A DNA stretch of 43,193 bases from Scybalenecus merdavium (lineage in GTDB: Bacteria; Bacillota; Clostridia; Oscillospirales; Acutalibacteraceae): positions 1 through 43,193 of the forward strand of contig DVNM01000032.1 of the NCBI GenBank assembly GCA_018714405.1, written 5' to 3'. The notes under the pieces are model-generated. The model made no database searches. It saw nothing but the letters and a program-made list of their open reading frames with translations, and was not told the origin of the DNA. Position 1 is the first letter of the stretch. Each line of letters begins with the position of its first letter. Of the stretch, positions 14,869-22,601 are shown piece by piece. Position numbers and translations under genes: made by a program.

Positions 14869-16863
14869 TTACCAGTTGGCAACGTAGCGCTTTAAGGCAT
14901 TTTCAATGCCGCAGGCCACGCTGTTCGGGTCGTCCATTGTTTTGTCGCACGCCACACGGAAGACCATTACGCCGCCTGCGCCGCTGAACAGCGCATAGGC
15001 TGTTTTGTCACCGGCCAGGGCGGGGGAGCAGAACGTGCCCTCATATACCTGGTCGCTGTCATAAACCGTGAAATACTTGTTGTTCCAATATGTCGCATCG
15101 GCCAGATCACGCCAGGTACCCCAGTAAGGCGTACCGTTTACCGGACGGCCGTAGGCGGCAATGCCGATGTTGATCTTGCTGATGTCGGCGCCGGCGTCAA
15201 TAAACGCCTTCATGCCTTCCTGCGCCTGCTGCAGGGAACTTTGGTAGCCGTCCTCGTCGCTGCCGTCGTAGGCCATAAACTGGATCTGATCAAAACGGTC
15301 GAGCGTTTCTTCCGCCATGCCCAGACTGCCGGCAGAAAGTGCGGCGGTCAGGATCGCATCCGGGTTGGTTTCGTGCATACCGTCGTCCAGGCGGGCAATG
15401 AACTGGTCGTACGTTTTCCAGTCGTCCGTTGTCTGCGGATATTCCCAGTCAATGTCTACGCCGTCAAAGTCGTATTTGTTCAGGAATTCAACGATCTGGT
15501 CGGCGACCGTCTCCCAGTTTTCGGCCATGTAGCCGTTTACGCCGTTATGGCCTTCGCCCCAGGTGCCGTCTGCCAGCGCAGTGATGATCAGCTTGACTTC
15601 ATGGTCAGGGTTAGAGCGGTGTGCAATGATTTCTTTTAAAGCTTCCACTTCGCGGGCAAATTTTTCTTCGCCGCCCTCACCAAAGCCGAGCGTGCCGTCC
15701 TCTTGCCAGTGGGTGGCGCCAAACACGATGACGGTGCTGTAAACATCGTAAAAGCGTGCATAGTTATTGACATATTCTTCGCCTTTTGACAGGATCTCGG
15801 TCGGCACATCACCGTCCAGACGCTGGTACGCTGTAACTTCAAAATCTTTTGCGTCGCGCACAGGCTCATTATAAAGCTGAATGGAACGGATCTTGACCGG
15901 TGTGTCGGTGCTGCGGAACTTGTCGATCGAAAGGCGGATGCGATCCGTCGTAACGGCGTCAAAGCTGCACAGGCGGCTCGTCTGGATCTTTTCACTTTGG
16001 TAGATCGTGACCCATTCTTCACCCTGCAGCGCCTGCAGGCGGAAGTACTGTGCTTCGTTGCCGACTTCTTCGATCACGGCTGTATTGAACGTACTGGTCT
16101 GTGCCAGCTGGATCTCCACATAGCTGTTGTTGATGTCGGCTGTACTGTCGGCAGGCATGCGGTCCGGATCCTGCGGCGTCCAGCAGTCGTCATTGTCTTC
16201 CAGCAAAGCCGCTGCATCCGGTTTTTCGTCCTGTTTTAAGCTTTCGTAAACGATGCTTGCGCCTTCCATCAGGTTTTCGGACTGCATTTCGTACGGTGCG
16301 ATCTTATCGCCGTTCCACTTGTTGGAACCGCCGGAATGGATCAGCATCGGGCTTACGGCAAGCGCGCCGACGACTACGGCGGCTATCGTGCCCCGGAGTG
16401 CCTTTTTCGGCGATTCACAGAAAAGGAGCGCCAGCGGCAGAACGAACGCCAGAATAACGATTACCAAATTGGCGGCGATGGCTTCAAAGCCGCGTGCGAT
16501 ATTGTCGGAAGAAATGCCGGAATCCAGCCCGAAAACCAAAACCAGCGTGTAAACAAAAAGCACGATGCTAAGCAGAATAAAAATAGTATGGATGATTTTC
16601 AGAGCGGTGTTCAGCTTGCTTTTTTTCTTTCTGTCTGTAAAAGACAAATAGAGCAGATAGGCAAGGTGCACGGCGGCCACGGCAATAATAACGCCGAGCA
16701 TGGTGGGCACAAACCGGCTGCCGCCCGGATAAAGCTGTGCGATCCAGGAATAGGACCACGTTGCGCCGTTTAAAAAGACATACGCCAGTGCGCTCAGCAC
16801 AAAGAAGACATATGTGGCGGTACGCGTGTGGATCGCGTCCCAAACCTTACTAAAAAACTTCAT
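14869..16863 (-). CDS. membrane-anchored GH18 glycoside hydrolase
   Basis: This 664-residue protein has three parts. Residues about 17-175 hold five hydrophobic segments (about 17-34, 51-75, 86-112, 124-148 and 157-175). Residues about 200-335 look like an F5/8 type C (discoidin-like) carbohydrate-binding fold, followed by a GH18 barrel (about 345-664) with FDGVDIDWE at 466-474 and catalytic E474; QFMAYD at 528-533 is also typical. It should act outside the cell on chitin-like or N-glycan/peptidoglycan-derived GlcNAc links. GH18 enzymes usually have a signal peptide or no anchor, so the five-segment anchor is unusual. The start ATG has AAAGGAGG 5 nt upstream, and a good promoter is at 16907-16935. 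Which glycan it cuts is not known. Confidence 0.85.
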   Translation of the reverse strand: MKFFSKVWDAIHTRTATYVFFVLSALAYVFLNGATWSYSWIAQLYPGGSRFVPTMLGVIIAVAAVHLAYLLYLSFTDRKKKSKLNTALKIIHTIFILLSIVLFVYTLVLVFGLDSGISSDNIARGFEAIAANLVIVILAFVLPLALLFCESPKKALRGTIAAVVVGALAVSPMLIHSGGSNKWNGDKIAPYEMQSENLMEGASIVYESLKQDEKPDAAALLEDNDDCWTPQDPDRMPADSTADINNSYVEIQLAQTSTFNTAVIEEVGNEAQYFRLQALQGEEWVTIYQSEKIQTSRLCSFDAVTTDRIRLSIDKFRSTDTPVKIRSIQLYNEPVRDAKDFEVTAYQRLDGDVPTEILSKGEEYVNNYARFYDVYSTVIVFGATHWQEDGTLGFGEGGEEKFAREVEALKEIIAHRSNPDHEVKLIITALADGTWGEGHNGVNGYMAENWETVADQIVEFLNKYDFDGVDIDWEYPQTTDDWKTYDQFIARLDDGMHETNPDAILTAALSAGSLGMAEETLDRFDQIQFMAYDGSDEDGYQSSLQQAQEGMKAFIDAGADISKINIGIAAYGRPVNGTPYWGTWRDLADATYWNNKYFTVYDSDQVYEGTFCSPALAGDKTAYALFSGAGGVMVFRVACDKTMDDPNSVACGIENALKRYVANW

Positions 16864-16906
16864 AATGTCCTCCTTTAATTTGTAAATATTGCTGAATTAC
16901 AGAAGT

Positions 16907-16935
16907 AGTGTACCATGAATTTTTGGCGCAGACAA
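16907..16935 (-). promoter_or_regulatory. promoter of the GH18 gene
   Basis: On the minus strand a -35 TTGTCT (complement of 16930-16935) and a -10 TACACT (complement of 16907-16912) are separated by 17 nt, with a TGG extension before the -10. Confidence 0.6.
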
Positions 16936-17344
16936 GTTTTGTTTTTCAGATTGGATCAAAAAATATTCATATTGAAGACTTCTGTTTTTTGTTTGTATAA
17001 CAACGCGCGGATCTATGGCTGGGATTCGGCATTTCTGTTATAATTTGTTTACAATTCAAAAACATTTAAATCTGTATACGGTGTGCCTGCGTTCCGAATT
17101 TGGCACGGTACGGGATTTTTACGCGCATTATACCGGCTAAGGAAAAAATGTTTATCCAAAAATTATGCTTTTTATCGAATGTTTTGCGCAAAATCCGTCA
17201 AATAAATGTGCCATTTTACAGGATTTGTATATTTTCTTTAAAATATTAACAAAATATTCAAGCGAAACAGAATTTTTATTATTCAAAAGTTTGCATTGTT
17301 TACAGTTTGTTAACATTTTTTCTTCGCGAAACAAAATATTTTTG
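16936..17344. other. AT-rich intergenic region without a visible gene
   Basis: Between the divergent GH18 and lysine-rich protein promoters lie about 400 bp of AT-rich DNA. Short open frames on both strands lack ribosome binding sites and family features. A GC-richer patch at about 17010-17145 has no tRNA fold, terminator or riboswitch that I recognise. Confidence 0.4.
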
Positions 17345-17373
17345 TTGAAATCTGCGTATTTTGATGCTATACT
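17345..17373 (+). promoter_or_regulatory. strong extended -10 promoter
   Basis: A -35 TTGAAA (17345-17350) and a -10 TATACT (17368-17373) have a 17-nt spacer ending in TGC, so the -10 is extended. It drives the lysine-rich membrane protein gene and looks constitutive, with no operator-like repeats over it. Confidence 0.75.
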
Positions 17374-17403
17374 ATAACATGTAATTGCAAAGGAGGGTAC
17401 TGC

Positions 17404-18072
17404 ATGAGCAAAGAATCAAAACTTGCAAAAAAAGAGGCGAAAGCGGCGAAAAAAGCTGCCAAAGCTGAAAAGCAGCATGCAGCAGCATATGCTTCACTTG
17501 TTAAGAAAATTGAAAAGAAAAATGTAAAACTGGAAAAAAAGGCGAACAAAAAGGGCGTACCGTTTGTACCGATCCCGATCCCTGCTGAAGATGAACCGAT
17601 CAAAACCGGCAACAAAGCAGGCAAAATCATCCTGACGATCGTACTTGTACTTCTCCTTTGGTTCCTGATTTACTTTATTGTTATGTGGGTTAAGTACCAG
17701 GTGCCGACCATCTTCCCGCCTACCACAGTGGCTGAGGAAATTTCTGAAGATTCGGCAGCCGGTGATGTATCCCATTACCAGAATCAGCATCTGATCACGA
17801 CCACACCTACATACAGTGTTGAACAGTGCAGGCTTGTGCTTCGTCAGACAATTAAGGATCAGTGGGGCGATCTTGGTTATTCGTCCGATCCCAGCGGCGG
17901 TACAATCTCTTACCTTGACAGACATACAACTGTAAACGGTGCAGATTGTTACGTCTATTCATGCAGTGGTGTAACGTATGCAGTTGCTACCAACATTTCC
18001 GGTATTTATTATCAGAGCGGTTCAAATTGGAACCCGTTGACTTTCAACAATACCGACCTTCTTTTTGACTGA
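17404..18072 (+). CDS. lysine-rich single-pass membrane protein, unknown function
   Basis: I do not recognise this 222-residue protein. Residues 1-50 are extremely rich in Lys and Ala and probably form a cytoplasmic basic helix. A membrane segment spans about 74-96 and the remaining 125 residues, rich in Ser, Thr and Tyr with two or three Cys, would lie outside. The ATG is preceded by AGGAGG at 17391-17396. It has its own strong promoter and a clean terminator at 18083-18113, so it forms a single-gene transcript. The basic N-terminus suggests contact with nucleic acid or acidic lipid head groups; that is inference only. Confidence 0.75.
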   Translation: MSKESKLAKKEAKAAKKAAKAEKQHAAAYASLVKKIEKKNVKLEKKANKKGVPFVPIPIPAEDEPIKTGNKAGKIILTIVLVLLLWFLIYFIVMWVKYQVPTIFPPTTVAEEISEDSAAGDVSHYQNQHLITTTPTYSVEQCRLVLRQTIKDQWGDLGYSSDPSGGTISYLDRHTTVNGADCYVYSCSGVTYAVATNISGIYYQSGSNWNPLTFNNTDLLFD

Positions 18073-18082
18073 TGACTGAAAT

Positions 18083-18113
18083 GCAGCCCGCCGTTCGGCG
18101 GGCTGTATTTTTG
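18083..18113 (+). terminator. intrinsic terminator
   Basis: A 9-bp GC-rich stem CAGCCCGCC (18084-18092) / GGCGGGCTG (18097-18105) with loop GTTC is followed by TATTTTTG. It closes the lysine-rich protein transcript. Confidence 0.9.
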
Positions 18114-18153
18114 TATGCTGACCGGCCAGTGCCCGGCTTTGCGGAGAGGACAT

Positions 18154-18933
18154 ATGTGGAATTTTTTGGAGGATCATACGCCTGCTGTTATTACAGCGCA
18201 GTGTCACATAGAAAGCGCCCACGCAAATGAAAAGCTTTCTTTGCCGCAGACGGCGGTTCTGTTTTATATGCACGGCGGCGAAGCGTTTGTGCGCAAAAAT
18301 TATAAAACCCGGCTGATTTCTAAAAGATTTCCTCGTTTTCTGGCGTCTTGCCCGGTGTATCTCCTGCGTCACCATCCATTGTGTTTTTTGGACGGCGGCC
18401 GCGGTGCGCCGCAGGCGGTCGATACATTGGAAACGCTGGCGGCGCTCGGTGTGCAAAATGTGATTTGTGTGGGTATGTGCGGTGTATTTGCCGGCGGGCT
18501 TACCTGCGGCGATATCCTCATTCCAAGCAAAGCGTTTGTAGAAGAGGGGACCTCTCTGCATTATTTCCCATCCATTACTTTTTCACAGCCGGATCAAGTG
18601 TTGCACCAAACGGCATTGCAGACCATTTTTGGTGCAAAGGATCTGCCGATCGTTTCAACGGATGCCGTATACCGGCAAACGTTTTTTAAAGAAAATCTCT
18701 GGCGCGGGCAAGGTGCGGCCGGCGTAGATATGGAAACTTCTGCGCTGTTCAGTGTGGGTGCTTTTTTAAAAATGCACGTTGTGTCTGTTTTGGTCGCGTC
18801 TGATGTGCATCCGCTGGCGCAGGGCGAAGAAAGCTGGCAGTGGAAATTGTCCGGCGAAATGCGAAAATCTTTTTTTGAAAAGTGTATGGGTTTTGCGCTG
18901 GACGTTGCGGACGGGTGCGGCAATTTGCTGTGA
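18154..18933 (+). CDS. nucleoside phosphorylase family protein
   Basis: This 259-residue protein belongs to the PNP/uridine phosphorylase superfamily, which splits a nucleoside with phosphate or water to base plus ribose (phosphate). The central glycine-rich strand VCVGMCGVFAGGLTCGDI and the ribose-binding VDMETSAL segment are in place, followed by VVSVLVASD, which contains the base-site Asp region. The start is ATG 18154, with GGAGAGG just upstream; the earlier ATG at 18115 lies at the terminator's edge without such a site. The N-terminal region lacks a clear match to a specific subfamily, so purine versus uridine preference is open. Confidence 0.8.
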   Translation: MWNFLEDHTPAVITAQCHIESAHANEKLSLPQTAVLFYMHGGEAFVRKNYKTRLISKRFPRFLASCPVYLLRHHPLCFLDGGRGAPQAVDTLETLAALGVQNVICVGMCGVFAGGLTCGDILIPSKAFVEEGTSLHYFPSITFSQPDQVLHQTALQTIFGAKDLPIVSTDAVYRQTFFKENLWRGQGAAGVDMETSALFSVGAFLKMHVVSVLVASDVHPLAQGEESWQWKLSGEMRKSFFEKCMGFALDVADGCGNLL

Positions 18934-18956
18934 AATACGGAATAAACTATAGTGAG

Positions 18957-19406
18957 GTGATTGCAATAGACGGTTTACTGATTTTATGGGTGATCCTGAT
19001 CGTTGCGTTTGTTGTGCTGGAGGCTGTGACGGTGCAGCTGGTCAGCATATGGTTTGCGATTGGGTGCCTGGCCGGTGTCATTGCCAATTTGTGCGGCGCT
19101 ACACCTGTGGTGCAGGTGGTCGTGGTATTGGCCGTGTCTCTTGTGTGTTTGATCGCCACCAAACCGTTGCTGAAAAAAGTTATAAAAAAAGAGCGCATGC
19201 AGCCGACCAATGCCGACCGGCTTATTGGTAAAAAGGCTGTTGTGACCAGCACGGTTGATAATCTGCATGAAACCGGCAATGTTAAAATTGGCGATGTAGA
19301 ATGGAATGTGCGCAGTGCCGACGGTTCGGTAATCGAGGCCGGCTGCACTGTGGAAATTGTAAAAATCAAAGGCGCGAAGCTGATCGTTGCCCAAGTAAAG
19401 GAGTAG
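18957..19406 (+). CDS. NfeD-like membrane protein
   Basis: This is a short NfeD protein of about 149 residues with two or three membrane segments (about 5-75) and a C-terminal OB-fold domain (about 88-149). Such proteins partner SPFH proteins in membrane microdomains, and an SPFH gene follows after 4 nt. The start is uncertain: GTG 18957 is the best canonical codon but overlaps the likely Shine-Dalgarno GTGAGGTGA (18952-18960), whose ideal spacing would point to an ATA at 18966. The serine protease domain of long NfeD proteins is absent. Confidence 0.8.
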   Translation: MIAIDGLLILWVILIVAFVVLEAVTVQLVSIWFAIGCLAGVIANLCGATPVVQVVVVLAVSLVCLIATKPLLKKVIKKERMQPTNADRLIGKKAVVTSTVDNLHETGNVKIGDVEWNVRSADGSVIEAGCTVEIVKIKGAKLIVAQVKE

Positions 19407-19410
19407 TTTT

Positions 19411-20340
19411 ATGGAAGCTTTAATTGCAGTTGTTGTGATCGTTGTTTTGCTTTTTATCATAGCGGTCGTCAACATCCGTATCGTTGCGCAGTCCACGGCT
19501 TATGTTATTGAGCGTTTGGGTGCTTATAAATGCACCTGGCAGACCGGTCTGCATGTTAAAATCCCGTTTATTGAAAAAGTCTCCAAAGTGATCTCGCTGA
19601 AAGAGCAGGTCGTGGATTTCCCGCCGCAGCCGGTCATTACAAAAGACAACGTTACGATGCAGATCGACACCGTTGTGTTTTTCCAGATCACTGACCCAAA
19701 GCTTTACACCTACGGCGTTGAAAACCCGATCTCTGCCATTGAAAATCTTACAGCAACCACGCTGCGAAACATCATCGGTGACTTAGAGCTTGACCATACG
19801 CTGACTTCGCGCGACACCATTAATTCTCAAATTCGCGTAATTTTGGACGAAGCCACTGACCCGTGGGGCATTAAGGTCAACCGTGTGGAGCTGAAAAACA
19901 TCATCCCGCCGAAAGAGATCCAGGATGCGATGGAAAAACAGATGAAAGCAGAACGCCAGCGCCGTGAAGCCATTTTAACGGCTGAGGGTGAAAAGCAGAG
20001 CCGCATCCTTGTTGCACAGGGTCATAAAGAATCTAAAATTCTGGAGGCGGAGGCCGACAAGCAAGCCGCGATTTTAGCGGCGGAAGCCGACAAGGAAGCC
20101 AAGATCCGCGAGGCGGAGGGTGAGGCAGAGGCGATCCTTGCCGTGTCCAAAGCCAATGCGGAAGCGATCAAAATGATCAACGAAGCTTCACCGAGCGACA
20201 AAGTGCTTACGCTTAAAAGTCTGGAAGCGTTTGCAAAAGCGGCCGATGGCCAGGCTACGAAGATCATCATCCCGTCCGAGATACAGGGCGTTGCCGGTCT
20301 TGCCAAGTCCGTGACCGAAGTCCTGACCGACAGCAAGTAA
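19411..20340 (+). CDS. SPFH/band 7 (stomatin-like) membrane protein
   Basis: This 309-residue protein has one N-terminal membrane segment (about 1-25), the SPFH domain (about 20-190; YVIERLGAYKCTWQTGLHV and the DNVTMQIDTVVFFQITDP block) and a long helical region (about 175-265) with repeated EAEADKQAA and EADKEAKIREAE units that should oligomerise. It resembles QmcA and clostridial stomatin-like proteins, which scaffold membrane microdomains or regulate proteases. AAGGAG precedes the ATG. It is coupled to the NfeD gene. Confidence 0.88.
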   Translation: MEALIAVVVIVVLLFIIAVVNIRIVAQSTAYVIERLGAYKCTWQTGLHVKIPFIEKVSKVISLKEQVVDFPPQPVITKDNVTMQIDTVVFFQITDPKLYTYGVENPISAIENLTATTLRNIIGDLELDHTLTSRDTINSQIRVILDEATDPWGIKVNRVELKNIIPPKEIQDAMEKQMKAERQRREAILTAEGEKQSRILVAQGHKESKILEAEADKQAAILAAEADKEAKIREAEGEAEAILAVSKANAEAIKMINEASPSDKVLTLKSLEAFAKAADGQATKIIIPSEIQGVAGLAKSVTEVLTDSK

Positions 20341-20386
20341 AGAAAACACACTGCATAAGTCCGTAAAAAACAGACATAGAAAAAGA

Positions 20387-20417
20387 ACCTCCTGATGTTG
20401 AATAAACATCAGGAGGT
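20387..20417. repeat. hairpin at the left edge of the 20.4-kb element
   Basis: A 13-bp stem (20387-20399 with 20405-20417) has a 5-nt loop GAATA. There is no T run behind it, so it is a poor terminator on its own. It abuts the next hairpin, sharing base 20417. Confidence 0.7.
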
Positions 20418-20576
20418 CAGCGTGTAGAAAAACCCTAAATCCGGAAAGGACTTAGGGTTTTTCTACACGCTGAGGCAGCCGCTATGCGGCTGCCTAAAAA
20501 ATTTGACGCAAAACTTTTTGCTCTATTAGGAGTTTAAGGTGATTGCAATCTTTTTTATGTTTATTCAACCATCTGG
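20391..20576. mobile_element. MITE-like element with about 20-bp inverted ends
   Basis: The left end CCTGATGTTGAATAAACAT (20391-20409) matches the right end read in reverse from 20576, CCAGATGGTTGAATAAACAT, with one mismatch and one extra base. The 186 bp between hold the three hairpins and no gene. It separates the SPFH gene from the convergent SDR gene. A mobile origin is inference; the inverted ends are seen directly. Confidence 0.5.
20417..20473. repeat. 57-bp hairpin with 22-bp perfect stem
   Basis: The left arm 20417-20438 (beginning TCAGCGTGTAGAAAAACCC) is the exact reverse complement of 20452-20473, around a 13-nt loop. Its first 16 bases differ at one position from 14545-14560 (TCAGCGTGTCGAAAAA), so both belong to one repeat family. 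A third hairpin, GGCAGCCGC (20474-20482) / GCGGCTGCC (20486-20494), follows immediately. Confidence 0.75.
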
Positions 20577-20601
20577 TTATGTGGGTTATGATTGTAAGAG
20601 T

Positions 20602-22146
20602 TTATTTCTTTTCTTCCCAGCCGGGACCGGTGAAGAGTTCATCAAATCCATAGTGGTACTTTTCGTCCTTGCTGTGGTGCGGGTACCAGACCTGGGCAAA
20701 GAAAGGATTGGTTTTGGCGATTTCGCTGTAATCCCAGGCGTTGACCGGAAGGAAGCATTCGGGGCACCAGTGGCCGCCCAGCAGGATCAGGTTGGGGCTT
20801 GCTTCAAATTCAGCACCGCAATGACCACACTTCCATTTCAGCTTGGTCATCAGGTCGCCCTTTTCCATCGTATCGCTCAGGCATTCGCCGCCGCGGAATT
20901 TGGCCGCTGCTTTCATGTCGTTGATGTCCAGCTCAGACAACGGCTTGCTTTCATCATAGCCGTGATCCAGCTTGTAGGCTTCGGCTGCGGCGTTGCTCTT
21001 ATCAGGCGATTCCAGCTTGAAATCTTTCCAGCTCTTCGGAATCTTCTGGTATTCTTCCATCGAGCCGTAGTAAGCCGTCATTCTTTCGGGTACATTGTTC
21101 TTGACCCAGTCCAGCGTACCAAATTCCGGTGTTTCGGCAATTTTCTTCATAAACGGTTTTGCGCAGGCGGCAATCAGCTTTTTGGTGGGGATCATTTTCG
21201 GGATCCTGTAGAAAAATTCAACCTGTGAAGCCAGGTGGTCAAAATAGTCTTTGACCGGCATATTGGCGCGGAAATCCAGGTAATCGTTCAGAATATCGCC
21301 GTCGGCATAGTACTGGCCATGGAAATTCTTGGTCGTGAACCAGTTCGGTTCAAACAGATCTTTCGGAGAACCAAGACCAATGCAGCCCAGCAGCAGTTCT
21401 TCAAATTCATAGTTGGTCAGTCTGTAGTTTTCACCGGAACCGATGTTGTAGTATCTCTGGTAGAATTCTTCAGGCAGGTCTTTCAGCACAAAGTTGCACA
21501 TCAGGCGGCCGGAGTCCTCCACGGTGCACCATTCCAGCATGCCGTTGAGCGGCACATGGTACATGATGGGTTCAATGTTGTGCAGAATTGCCGGGTAAAG
21601 AATGCCGGACTGGCGCATAACGACCCAGTGCTTAATGCCGGATTCTACAAAAATCTTTTCAGCCATGACTTTGGAAACGGCGTAGTGGTCGTAAAGCGAC
21701 ACCTGGATCGGGTCGCCGCAGCGGCCCCAGTGGGTGGGATAGTTGCGGTCGCCGGTCTCGGCTACAGAGCCGATGTAGCAGACTTTGATGTCGTCCTTGT
21801 TCGGCTGCGCTAAAATGGCTTTGCAGATGTTTTCCGCTGCGCCCACGTTGACCTTGCGGGTCGAATACGGCTTGTAGTCCGCCGAAGGGGAGACCATGCC
21901 GCCAATGTGCAGCACATAGTCAGAGCCGGTCACACCTTCCAAAATGGCGTCGTAGTCCAGGAAATCGCCCCAAATGACCTTCAGGTTCGGCTTGCCGAGC
22001 AGATCTTTCAGCAGCTCCTGGTTCTTGCGGCTTTTTCTGGCAAGCATTTTTACATTAACTTCCTGCGGGTGTTTCAGCAGCTCCTGCACAGCTGCCCAGC
22101 CCATCGTACCGGTACCGCCGGTAATGAATACGGTTTTTTTAGACAT
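20602..22146 (-). CDS. extended SDR (NAD-dependent epimerase-like) with C-terminal zinc ribbon
   Basis: This 514-residue protein begins with a Rossmann fold: GGTGTMG at 10-16 binds the dinucleotide, and the catalytic YAVSK is at 155-159. Residues about 1-300 form the epimerase/dehydratase-like domain. The C-terminal part has four cysteines, C440-x2-C443 and C461-x2-C464, in a rubredoxin-like or zinc-ribbon arrangement, which is not usual for this family. The start is ATG 22146 with AAGGAGGA about 10 nt upstream; the longer frame to 22182 lacks one. It has its own promoter at 22188-22216. The sugar-nucleotide or other substrate cannot be told, and the gene stands alone. Confidence 0.8.
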   Translation of the reverse strand: MSKKTVFITGGTGTMGWAAVQELLKHPQEVNVKMLARKSRKNQELLKDLLGKPNLKVIWGDFLDYDAILEGVTGSDYVLHIGGMVSPSADYKPYSTRKVNVGAAENICKAILAQPNKDDIKVCYIGSVAETGDRNYPTHWGRCGDPIQVSLYDHYAVSKVMAEKIFVESGIKHWVVMRQSGILYPAILHNIEPIMYHVPLNGMLEWCTVEDSGRLMCNFVLKDLPEEFYQRYYNIGSGENYRLTNYEFEELLLGCIGLGSPKDLFEPNWFTTKNFHGQYYADGDILNDYLDFRANMPVKDYFDHLASQVEFFYRIPKMIPTKKLIAACAKPFMKKIAETPEFGTLDWVKNNVPERMTAYYGSMEEYQKIPKSWKDFKLESPDKSNAAAEAYKLDHGYDESKPLSELDINDMKAAAKFRGGECLSDTMEKGDLMTKLKWKCGHCGAEFEASPNLILLGGHWCPECFLPVNAWDYSEIAKTNPFFAQVWYPHHSKDEKYHYGFDELFTGPGWEEKK

Positions 22147-22165
22147 GTTCGCTATTTCCTCCTTA

Positions 22166-22179
22166 CAAGTTTCAACTTG
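22166..22179. promoter_or_regulatory. candidate operator palindrome
   Basis: CAAGTT-TC-AACTTG lies between the -10 and the ribosome binding site of the SDR gene. Its position suits a repressor site or a leader hairpin; nothing else supports it. Confidence 0.3.
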
Positions 22180-22187
22180 CAAGCAAT

Positions 22188-22216
22188 ATTATAAACAATT
22201 TATAAACTAAATACAA
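22188..22216 (-). promoter_or_regulatory. promoter of the SDR gene
   Basis: On the minus strand a -35 TTGTAT (complement of 22211-22216) and a perfect -10 TATAAT (complement of 22188-22193) are separated by 17 nt. Confidence 0.7.
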
Positions 22217-22387
22217 GTGGATAGCCCAATTTATTTGTCCTTAATTAACAAAAATAAGGTAAAAAAACTGTGAATATATACTAAATTTTGTGAATTCATA
22301 AACAAAATCCAAAATGTGTTAAACTTTTGTTAAGCAAACAATTTATATACTTGTTTGCTTTTTTTATGAATTCCTGCAACTGCGGTG

Positions 22388-22416
22388 TTGACATAAAACG
22401 CCTTTCGTTGTAAAAT
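22388..22416 (+). promoter_or_regulatory. metK promoter
   Basis: A consensus -35 TTGACA (22388-22393) and a -10 TAAAAT (22411-22416) are separated by 17 nt. Transcription would start near 22423, just before the SAM riboswitch. Confidence 0.8.
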
Positions 22417-22436
22417 AGCACTACATTGTGAATAGA

Positions 22437-22528
22437 CTTATCCAGAGTGGTGGAGGGAACGGCCCTTTGATCCCACAGCAACCTGCATTGGCAAGGTGCT
22501 AATTCCGGCGGTTTAACCGAGCGATGAG
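22437..22528 (+). promoter_or_regulatory. SAM-I (S-box) riboswitch aptamer
   Basis: P1 is formed by CTTATC (22437-22442) and GATGAG (22523-22528). The conserved core CAGAG-TGGTGGAGGGAACGG, CAGCAACCTG and AAGGTGCTAATTCC is present between them. It senses S-adenosylmethionine and controls metK, the SAM synthetase gene. Confidence 0.92.
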
Positions 22529-22536
22529 CTTTGCGG

Positions 22537-22566
22537 CGCATATACGCTTGGCGTATGTGCGTTTTT
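22537..22566 (+). terminator. riboswitch-controlled terminator of metK
   Basis: An 11-bp stem CGCATATACGC (22537-22547) / GCGTATGTGCG (22551-22561) is followed by TTTTT at 22562-22566. With SAM bound, transcription should stop here before metK. Confidence 0.85.
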
Positions 22567-22601
22567 GTTTTCACAAAAGTTAGAAAGTCAGGAGAATCAT
22601 T

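Noticed and set aside
14626..14895. 89-codon open frame across the repeat element
   Set aside because: No Shine-Dalgarno, no family features, and it runs through the palindromes and the second terminator hairpin.
20474..20500. GGCAGCCGC hairpin followed by an A run as a terminator for the SPFH gene
   Set aside because: On the plus strand it is followed by A residues, not T; on the minus strand the T run comes before rather than after the stem.
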